Assembly (NCBI GenBank): GCA_964535545.1
Contig: CAZHUT010000043.1
Span: 1 to 6,471, forward strand
Reading direction: 5' to 3'
DNA length: 6,471 nt
Source: DALYCO01 sp964535545
GTDB lineage: Bacteria; Patescibacteriota; Minisyncoccia; Phycocordibacterales; UBA9973
The notes below the pieces were generated by a model. It saw only the letters and a list, made by a program, of their open reading frames with translations. It made no database searches and had not been told where the DNA came from. Shown one piece after another: positions 1 to 4,472 of the stretch (the first letter of the stretch is position 1; each line of letters starts with the position of its first letter). The position numbers were made by a program, and so were the translations under genes.

Positions 1-92
1 ACTTGAAGATCAACGAACCAGAAGGTGGTACAAAGGCAGCAAACCCAACTTCAGCAGTTGATGAAGCAATGGAAGATCTCAAGAATCTCTAA
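1..92 (+). CDS. C-terminal fragment of an unidentified protein (5' end outside window)
   Basis: An open frame enters from the left edge (first complete codon at base 3) and ends at a TAA at 90-92, giving 29 visible residues. They are hydrophilic, with an acidic end (DEAMEDLKNL). The intrinsic terminator that starts 19 nt after the stop supports a real gene end here. The codons resemble those of trmD and rpoB: mostly AAG for Lys, no ATA. I do not recognise the family. The tail has none of the features I would expect of S16 or RimM, the usual neighbours of trmD in many bacteria, but 29 residues are too few to exclude them. Confidence 0.6.
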   Translation, partial: LKINEPEGGTKAANPTSAVDEAMEDLKNL

Positions 93-98
93 GTTACT

Positions 99-128
99 TT
101 AGACAATAAGAAAAAACCGTGGTATAGT
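99..128 (+). promoter_or_regulatory. Predicted trmD promoter nested in the terminator hairpin
   Basis: The -35 candidate is TTAGAC (99-104), followed by an 18-nt spacer and TATAGT (123-128) as the -10 box. TGG at 120-122 provides an extended -10 (TGn) motif. The -10 box is the loop of the terminator. A transcript would start near base 135, inside the 3' arm of the hairpin, leaving a leader of about 12 nt with no Shine-Dalgarno site. Such an RNA lacks the 5' arm, so the hairpin could not form in it. The match is good, but the call rests on sequence only. Confidence 0.5.
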
Positions 129-142
129 AGCCACGGTTTTTT
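111..142 (+). terminator. Rho-independent terminator of the upstream gene, abutting trmD
   Basis: A perfect 12-bp inverted repeat (AAAAAACCGTGG at 111-122, CCACGGTTTTTT at 131-142) surrounds the 8-nt loop TATAGTAG. The 3' side ends in a run of T. It lies 19 nt after the stop of the upstream gene and ends only 4 nt before the trmD ATG. The repeat carries A-runs and T-runs on both sides, so it could stop transcription in either direction. Confidence 0.85.
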
Positions 143-146
143 CTAT

Positions 147-827
147 ATGCATTTCCACGTCATTACATTGTTCCCGGAATCCTTCGACTCCTATCTCGCC
201 GAGTCGATTATTGGCCGTGCCATCAAGGCGAAGAAGATCAAGATCAGTTTTTACAATCCTCGCGATTTTGTCACCGGCAAAAAATACAAAAAAGTCTGGC
301 CAGACGGAAATGTTTCCCGCATCGTTGATGATCGTCCATACGGCGGTGGTCCTGGCATGATCATGCGCGCTGAGCCAGTATTGAAGGCGATTGAAAAGGC
401 GAAAAAGAAAGTGAAGAATCCTAAAAAGCTGAAAGTCATTTTCTTCAGTCCGTCTGGAAAATTATTTGATACCGAGTACGCCAAGGCGACAACAAAAAAA
501 TACACCGATGTGATCATGATCTCCGGCCGCTACGAAGGCATCGATGCCCGTGTGCAAAAAATCGTGAAGCCGGAAGATATTTCAATTGGTAACTATGTGC
601 TCACTGGCGGCGAACTTCCTGCAATGGTGCTGATCGACTGCATGTCACGACAAATTCCTGGCGTGCTCGGCAATTTTGATTCGCTCGAAGAAGAGCGAGT
701 TTCGTCATCTGAATTTTATACAAGGCCAGAAGTGCTCGAATGGAAAGGGAAGAAGTATAAAGTGCCAGATGTTTTGAAATCTGGTGATCATAAGAAAATT
801 GAAGAGTGGAAACAGACAAAGAAGTAA
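147..827 (+). CDS. trmD: tRNA (guanine-37-N1)-methyltransferase
   Basis: TrmD uses S-adenosylmethionine to methylate N1 of G37, next to the anticodon of tRNAs reading CNN and related codons, which prevents +1 frameshifting. It works as a cytoplasmic homodimer of the SPOUT (trefoil-knot) class. The 226-residue protein starts with the typical MxFxxITLFPESFDSYL. It carries DDRPYGGGPGM (61-71), SPSG (101-104) and the cofactor-knot segments ISGRYEGID (125-133) and SIGNYVLTGGELPAMVLID (146-164). R168 precedes IPGVLG, and the C-terminal tRNA-binding part has YTRPE (191-195) and VPDVLKSGDHKKIEEW (206-221). The conserved start motif fixes the ATG at 147. The linker reads SLEEERVSS where most homologues have the catalytic EDSF, so Glu183 appears to replace the catalytic Asp. 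The gene is somewhat shorter than E. coli TrmD (about 255 residues). It appears monocistronic, with a terminator directly behind it; rimM and rplS are not adjacent downstream. Confidence 0.97.
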   Translation: MHFHVITLFPESFDSYLAESIIGRAIKAKKIKISFYNPRDFVTGKKYKKVWPDGNVSRIVDDRPYGGGPGMIMRAEPVLKAIEKAKKKVKNPKKLKVIFFSPSGKLFDTEYAKATTKKYTDVIMISGRYEGIDARVQKIVKPEDISIGNYVLTGGELPAMVLIDCMSRQIPGVLGNFDSLEEERVSSSEFYTRPEVLEWKGKKYKVPDVLKSGDHKKIEEWKQTKK

Positions 828-852
828 AGCGGGATTGAAAAGTCTCGCTTTT
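826..852 (+). terminator. Rho-independent terminator of trmD
   Basis: AAAGCGGGA (826-834) pairs with TCTCGCTTT (843-851) through nine pairs, one of them G-U, around the loop TTGAAAAG. The stem begins within the trmD stop codon. The T-run is short (849-852), so termination may be incomplete. The last T residues are also the first bases of the next -35 box. Confidence 0.7.
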
Positions 853-879
853 GACTTATAACCAATTTCGTGTTAAAGT
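851..879 (+). promoter_or_regulatory. Promoter of M29 peptidase copy A
   Basis: TTGACT (851-856), a 17-nt spacer and TAAAGT (874-879), with TGT at 871-873 giving an extended -10 motif. The predicted start is near base 886, leaving an A-rich leader of about 34 nt before the ATG at 920. The nearest purine-rich stretch is AAAAAGAAAAGAC, not a clear Shine-Dalgarno site. The element overlaps the T-run of the trmD terminator. Confidence 0.65.
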
Positions 880-919
880 AATAACCTAACCAAATTCTAT
901 AAAAACAAAAAGAAAAGAC

Positions 920-2200
920 ATGCAGAAACATGAACAGTACTATCCGCATTTGCTGGAGTATCTTGAACTTCAGAAATTTTTTAAGGAACACCCTGAGGTG
1001 ATTCCAAACTTTGCAAAGATAATGGTGCAGCTTGCTCCAAACGATGGGGAAGGCTTGCGCCCCGGACAAGTTGTTGGTCTAACAGGCCAATCGTATACGG
1101 AGCCATTATTTGTTGCCATTGCTGAAGAAGTATTTAAGGCAGGCGGAAAAATTTTGCCGCAGTTTACTACAAACCAAACTTTGACCACCAGCTTGGCCCA
1201 CAGATTGTTCAAATACGGCAACGAGGAGCAATTAAAATTTTTTCCGGAACAATTCTGGCAATCCCAAACTGATGCCATTGATGTTTTTATGCTTATACAA
1301 AGTATGAGTGAAGTATCTGCGGTTAAGGATGAGGCAATGCAAAAAAACATGCTTATTCACCGCGATGCGGCAATGGTTAAACTGGGGCAAATGCGACAGA
1401 AAAAAGTACAAGCCGGGACACTTAGCACCGTTGGCTGTGTATTTGGTACAGGTGCTATGGCTGCTGAAGTTGGCATGACACTACCTGAATATTGGCACCA
1501 ACTTTGCTTGGCGTATTACTTGTATGATGCCGATCCGGTTGGCCGTTGGAGAAAAACAAAAGCAGAACTGCAGCGCGTTATTGCAACCCTAAATGAAATG
1601 AAGATTAAAGAATTGCGCTATACGGGCAAAGATATCGACTTGATTGTTCCAATCGGTTCTGACCGTATATGGATGGAAGGTGTTGGCAAAAACGTGCCTT
1701 CAAACGAATCTTATACTTCACCTGATGCACGTGGTATTACTGGCTGGGTTCGATTTAATCAGCCGGTGTATTACCAAAACCAAAAAATTGCCGGTGTGTA
1801 TTTTAAGGTAGAGAATGGCTTCATTACCGAAGCAGATGCTACGGAAGGGAAAGAATTGTTGTTAAAACTTCTGGAAGTTCCTGGAGCAAGAAGGTTTGGA
1901 GAGTGTGCAATTGTTGACGAGCGCCATTCAGAAATTACGAGGCCAATGGCTATGACCATGTTTGATGAAAACATGAAGGGCAATATCCATTTTGCGATAG
2001 GCAATTCATTTTTCAAAGATGCATGCAATGCGCCACATTGTGAAAATTTCACCGATGCGGAATGGGAAGAGCGTGGATACAACAAATCAACACTACACAT
2101 TGATTTTGTTTCTACCGAACCAAGAAATATACATGCATTACTGGATGATGGTACTTTGCCGTTGATTTACAAGGGTAATCGCTACACTTTCTTACAATAG
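920..2200 (+). CDS. M29-family metallo-aminopeptidase (AmpS/PepS-like), copy A
   Basis: Family M29 (thermophilic metalloprotease, AmpS/AmpT/PepS) enzymes are cytoplasmic dimers with two metal ions that remove N-terminal residues from peptides. All five expected metal ligands can be placed in this 426-residue protein: E263 (NVPSNESYTSPD), E328 (RRFGECAIV), H357 (GNIHFAIG), and H393 and D395 (STLHIDF). The Tyr that lies seven residues after the third ligand in AmpS-type enzymes is Phe (F364) here. LRPGQVV (46-52), EPLFVAIAEEVFKAGG (61-76) and TGWVRF (274-279) also match the family. The first ~23 residues are an extension relative to copy B. The ATG at 920 is preferred because the promoter lies 40 nt upstream; the next Met (residue 35) would cut into the N-terminal domain. 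Codons include ATA and TTA, unlike trmD and rpoB. Its own terminator follows. Family confidence is high; substrate is unknown, and loss of the Tyr leaves activity uncertain. Confidence 0.88.
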   Translation: MQKHEQYYPHLLEYLELQKFFKEHPEVIPNFAKIMVQLAPNDGEGLRPGQVVGLTGQSYTEPLFVAIAEEVFKAGGKILPQFTTNQTLTTSLAHRLFKYGNEEQLKFFPEQFWQSQTDAIDVFMLIQSMSEVSAVKDEAMQKNMLIHRDAAMVKLGQMRQKKVQAGTLSTVGCVFGTGAMAAEVGMTLPEYWHQLCLAYYLYDADPVGRWRKTKAELQRVIATLNEMKIKELRYTGKDIDLIVPIGSDRIWMEGVGKNVPSNESYTSPDARGITGWVRFNQPVYYQNQKIAGVYFKVENGFITEADATEGKELLLKLLEVPGARRFGECAIVDERHSEITRPMAMTMFDENMKGNIHFAIGNSFFKDACNAPHCENFTDAEWEERGYNKSTLHIDFVSTEPRNIHALLDDGTLPLIYKGNRYTFLQ

Positions 2201-2223
2201 AGTTGTTTACATTACATACAAAC

Positions 2224-2255
2224 GCCGTTGGGTCAGACCAGTGGCTTATTTTTTT
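2224..2255 (+). terminator. Rho-independent terminator of peptidase copy A
   Basis: GCCGTTGG (2224-2231) pairs with CCAGTGGC (2238-2245), eight pairs including two G-U, around the 6-nt loop GTCAGA. TTATTTTTTT follows at 2246-2255. It begins 24 nt after the copy A stop codon. Confidence 0.85.
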
Positions 2256-2295
2256 GCAAAATAAAAAGCCCGCGCGTGAATGACTGCGCAGGCTT
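2256..2295 (-). terminator. Rho-independent terminator of the minus-strand membrane-protein gene
   Basis: On the minus strand, AAGCC and GCGC arms (2291-2295 and 2286-2289) pair with 2266-2270 and 2272-2275, leaving one C-A mismatch and a 10-nt loop. The stem is followed by TTTTTATTTTGC, the complement of 2256-2267. It lies about 20 nt past the stop codon at 2317-2319 and sits back to back with the copy A terminator. Confidence 0.8.
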
Positions 2296-2316
2296 GTTTC
2301 CATTTGCTGATGTATG

Positions 2317-2862
2317 TTATGCACCTGTATAGGTGAGTTGGTGGTTCTGTAAATATTTTTCGTGTATTTTGTGCAGCTCTTCTGCAAGCCAGGTAATGAA
2401 CCGTTGCTTGTAGTAAAATTTTGCGCATACAATGTCGTCTTCAAGCAATATACATTCGCCAAACTTCCATTTGCCTTGATTGGGCTCGGGAGCCGGTTCG
2501 ATGGTCAATCTGATCTTGAATTCGCCATGAAGCAGAATATTGTATCTTCTGCCACCGTTGATAACGATTGGCTCGGCCAGGTCACGCCCCAACGCTCTTG
2601 AAAGGTCAGTGCGGTCAAAAAGTTCCGATGGTTCTTTTTGGTAGTCAACAATCTTTTGACAGATTTGTTCGTACACCTTGATTGCCTCAAGCAAAGAATC
2701 TTTGCGTGTGATAATCAGATTTTTGGGAATGAGGTAGCAGAGCAGTATTGTTGCTGCAATGAGTAATAGGGAAGCGTTCAAATCCATGAAGCCACCCAGG
2801 TAAGCCAGAGATGTGATAATCCCTATGGCTAGCACGATTAGGATTTTAATGTAGATTCTCAT
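2317..2862 (-). CDS. Hypothetical two-transmembrane-segment protein with soluble C-terminal domain
   Basis: This 181-residue product is not one I recognise. It starts MRIYIK and has two hydrophobic segments, about residues 5-25 and 29-46, joined by the short turn GGFMDLN. Basic residues flank them (RIYIK before; PKNLIITRK after), so both ends should face the cytoplasm. The rest, about 135 residues, is mixed alpha/beta-like and ends in an aromatic, charged helix-like stretch (FITWLAEELHKIHEKYL, 155-171). There is no obvious catalytic motif. Frame and start: the frame stays open upstream to 3159, but that extension crosses the divergent promoter region and the copy B start, so the ATG at 2860-2862, just before the hydrophobic segment, is chosen. 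Codons include ATA, CTA and TTA, as in the flanking peptidases. A terminator follows the stop. The gene is convergent with peptidase copy A and divergent from copy B; a functional link is possible but unproven. Confidence 0.75.
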   Translation of the reverse strand: MRIYIKILIVLAIGIITSLAYLGGFMDLNASLLLIAATILLCYLIPKNLIITRKDSLLEAIKVYEQICQKIVDYQKEPSELFDRTDLSRALGRDLAEPIVINGGRRYNILLHGEFKIRLTIEPAPEPNQGKWKFGECILLEDDIVCAKFYYKQRFITWLAEELHKIHEKYLQNHQLTYTGA

Positions 2863-2880
2863 GGAGGTATGTTTCTTTGT

Positions 2881-2908
2881 ACCGTAGCATACTTGACGAA
2901 ATTCGCAA
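2881..2908 (-). promoter_or_regulatory. Possible promoter of the membrane-protein gene
   Basis: On the minus strand, TTGCGA (complement of 2903-2908), a 16-nt spacer and TACGGT (complement of 2881-2886) preceded by TGC, an extended -10. The start would be about 12 nt upstream of the ATG at 2862. The match is weaker than at the other genes. It is the best candidate seen in the interval between the two divergent genes. Confidence 0.3.
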
Positions 2909-2926
2909 AATGGGTGGTAAAAATTT

Positions 2927-2955
2927 TTGACAGCTTCAGTTATACGTACTAGAGT
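2927..2955 (+). promoter_or_regulatory. Promoter of M29 peptidase copy B
   Basis: A consensus -35 box TTGACA (2927-2932), a 17-nt spacer and TAGAGT (2950-2955). The -10 box ends 40 nt before the ATG at 2996, exactly the same distance as for copy A. Its presence rules out an upstream TTG start at 2927, which would lie within the -35 box. The leader (about 34 nt) has no Shine-Dalgarno site. Confidence 0.7.
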
Positions 2956-2995
2956 GTTCCTGATACATACGTTTACACACTCAACAATCAAAAAT

Positions 2996-4186
2996 ATGAA
3001 TACAGAAATTCTCGACAAGTATGCAGACGCAACTGTGAATTTTGCCCTTGGACGTGGTGCAGGCATCAAGCCCGGCGATACGGTGTATATCCGTTGCGCC
3101 CAAATTGCTGAACCGCTTTTCCGTGCCTTAAACAAGGCAGTAGTTAAAGCTGGTGGCAACGTTATTCCGGGTTATGTGCCTAATGGCTTTGACTTCGATT
3201 GGGCGAACAGAGATTTATTCCTCAATGGCAGTACTGAGCAGATAAGCTATTTCCCAAAAAATTTTTACAAGGGAATTTTTAGCGAATGCCAACACCTAAT
3301 TAACGTACACACTCCACAGCTATTATTTAGCGACATTTCACCCGACAAGAAAGTTGGCTTTGCTCGCAAGATTGGAGCTTTTAACAACAAGCGGACAAAA
3401 CTTGAGAGTCAGGGGAAATTTTCCTACACAGTTATTGTGTATCCAACGCAGTATATGGCCGACAATGGTGGGCTGACACTTGAAGAATGCTGGCAGCAAA
3501 TTATTAAAGGCTGCTATCTTAATGAAGCAAACCCGGTTGAAATATGGCGTGGTCTGCAGAAAAAGATTCACGGTGTTCGCGATACGTTCAACAATCTGAA
3601 TATCAAGAAAATTCGCATTGTTGGACCGAACGTTAATTTGGAAATGGAGTTGGGCAAGCATCGCCAATTCCTCGGCTTATCAGGCAGAAACTTTCCGAGT
3701 TTTGAACTTTTTACTTCACCTGATTGGCGTACGGTAAATGGCTGGGTTCAGTTTGATATCCCGCTTATCAGAGGAGGTAAAAAAATAACCAAGATCTTTT
3801 TACGTTTTGTGAACGGTATCGTTATTGAAAGCAGGGCAGAAGAAAATTATGACCTGCTGCAAAAAATACTTTCTACAAAAAATGCAACTAAGCTTGGCGA
3901 AATTGCTTTTACCGATAAAAATGATTCAAATATCACTAACGGCATGGGGCATACCTTATTTACCGAAAACCTGGGTGGAACATTCCACTTTGCGTTAGGT
4001 AAGTATTATCCTCAGGCATATAGCGGCACAGAAGCGCTTACTTCCAAGGTTGCTCGAGAGCTTGGTTTGAACGATTGTAAAACCCATGACGATATTGTCT
4101 TTGGCGGTGAGTTTACCGTTTTTGCCGAAATAGGGGAAGGTCGGGAAATAGAGCTTATGTCGGAAGGTGTATTTAAGGTTAGATAG
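2996..4186 (+). CDS. M29-family metallo-aminopeptidase (AmpS/PepS-like), copy B
   Basis: A 396-residue homologue of copy A, clearly related but strongly diverged, so the pair is not a recent duplication. Expected metal ligands are all visible: E237 (NFPSFELFTSPD), E302 (KLGEIAF), H331 (GTFHFALG), and H364 and D366 (KTHDDIVFG). Y338 occupies the position of the catalytic Tyr of AmpS (seven residues after the His ligand), so this copy should be an active peptide N-terminal exopeptidase in the cytoplasm. IKPGDTVYI (24-32), AEPLFRALNKAVVKAGG (38-54) and NGWVQF (248-253) fit the N-terminal and hinge parts of the family. The length is close to that of known M29 enzymes (about 400-415). The start at 2996 is chosen because the promoter occupies 2927-2955 and the family homology begins here. 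The gene has its own promoter and terminator, and uses ATA and TTA/CTA codons like copy A. Substrate preference cannot be read from sequence. Confidence 0.92.
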   Translation: MNTEILDKYADATVNFALGRGAGIKPGDTVYIRCAQIAEPLFRALNKAVVKAGGNVIPGYVPNGFDFDWANRDLFLNGSTEQISYFPKNFYKGIFSECQHLINVHTPQLLFSDISPDKKVGFARKIGAFNNKRTKLESQGKFSYTVIVYPTQYMADNGGLTLEECWQQIIKGCYLNEANPVEIWRGLQKKIHGVRDTFNNLNIKKIRIVGPNVNLEMELGKHRQFLGLSGRNFPSFELFTSPDWRTVNGWVQFDIPLIRGGKKITKIFLRFVNGIVIESRAEENYDLLQKILSTKNATKLGEIAFTDKNDSNITNGMGHTLFTENLGGTFHFALGKYYPQAYSGTEALTSKVARELGLNDCKTHDDIVFGGEFTVFAEIGEGREIELMSEGVFKVR

Positions 4187-4204
4187 GATTTTGTTGGTTA
4201 GGAA

Positions 4205-4238
4205 GGGGCAGGCTGCATAAGCCGCCCCGTTTTTTATT
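4205..4238 (+). terminator. Rho-independent terminator of peptidase copy B
   Basis: GGGGCAGGCT (4205-4214) pairs with AGCCGCCCC (4220-4228), nine pairs with one bulged A, around the loop GCATA. GTTTTTTATT follows. It lies 18 nt after the TAG of copy B and is the strongest GC stem in the window. Confidence 0.9.
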
Positions 4239-4255
4239 ACTCAGCCTTATACTGC

Positions 4256-4286
4256 TTGACTTTTTCCCGATTTCGAGTAGTATAGC
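4256..4286 (+). promoter_or_regulatory. Predicted rpoB promoter
   Basis: TTGACT (4256-4261) is followed after 16 nt by TAGTAT (4278-4283), or after 19 nt by TATAGC (4281-4286). The first choice has the better spacing. The start would be near 4290, leaving a leader of about 180 nt. It begins just after the copy B terminator, so rpoB would be transcribed separately from the peptidases. No rplJ, rplL or other ribosomal-protein gene lies directly upstream, unlike the classic rplKAJL-rpoBC order. Confidence 0.55.
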
Positions 4287-4289
4287 CAG

Positions 4290-4472
4290 TACTAAAGCAC
4301 GAGTGAGTCACGTCCCGCTTTGGTGTTTATAAGCACTAAAACGTATAGGTATTTTGCCTCACACACACGTGCCCCTTCAATAACTCAAAAACGCCGAGAT
4401 TTTAGCCTTTTCTCGCGTCTTTTTTGTGTTAGTGAAGACACTTTTGTCTGGCGCAGTTTGCCTGCAAGTAAT
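4290..4472 (+). promoter_or_regulatory. Long structured 5' leader of rpoB, candidate cis-regulatory RNA
   Basis: From the predicted start to the ATG there are about 183 nt without an ATG in any plus frame. GCTTTGGT (4317-4324) can pair with ACTAAAGC (4291-4298, eight pairs with one G-U). Alternatively TTTGGTGTT (4319-4327) pairs with AGCACTAAA (4332-4340, nine pairs with two G-U, loop TATA). These two hairpins exclude each other. A terminator-like hairpin follows at 4387-4426, then a small stem AGACA/TGTCT (4436-4440 and 4445-4449). No known riboswitch or ribosomal-protein leader is recognised. The stretch up to about 4426 could instead be a separate small RNA, but no good second promoter for rpoB is seen after it. 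Confidence 0.4.
4387..4426 (+). terminator. Terminator-like hairpin inside the rpoB leader
   Basis: CGCCGAGA (4392-4399) pairs with TCTCGCG (4411-4417), seven pairs with one bulged C. The sequence TCTTTTTTG follows, and the stem is preceded by a run of A (4387-4391) that can partly pair with the T-run. It ends 46 nt before the rpoB ATG. It would act either as an attenuator of rpoB or as the end of a short RNA begun at the upstream promoter. Confidence 0.6.

Noticed and set aside
681..698. Six-pair hairpin TCGCTC/GAGCGA inside trmD
   Set aside because: It lies in coding sequence encoding SLEEER, has no T-run, and is explained by codon choice for Ser-Leu-Glu-Glu-Glu-Arg.
2362..2601. 79-codon plus-strand frame opposite the membrane-protein gene
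   Set aside because: It is antisense to a better supported frame with terminator and membrane segments, and has no recognisable motif or promoter.
2927..2995. TTG start adding 23 residues to peptidase copy B
   Set aside because: The TTG is the beginning of a consensus -35 box (TTGACA), and the added residues do not resemble the M29 N-terminus; the ATG at 2996 fits better.
2863..3159. N-terminal extension of the minus-strand membrane-protein frame to base 3159
   Set aside because: It would run across the divergent promoter region and into the copy B coding sequence on the other strand; the ATG at 2862 directly precedes a plausible membrane segment.
4303..4332. GTG-initiated 9-codon frame in the rpoB leader (a possible leader peptide, MSHVPLWCL)
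   Set aside because: No ribosome-binding site, no run of one regulatory amino acid, and such short frames are expected by chance.
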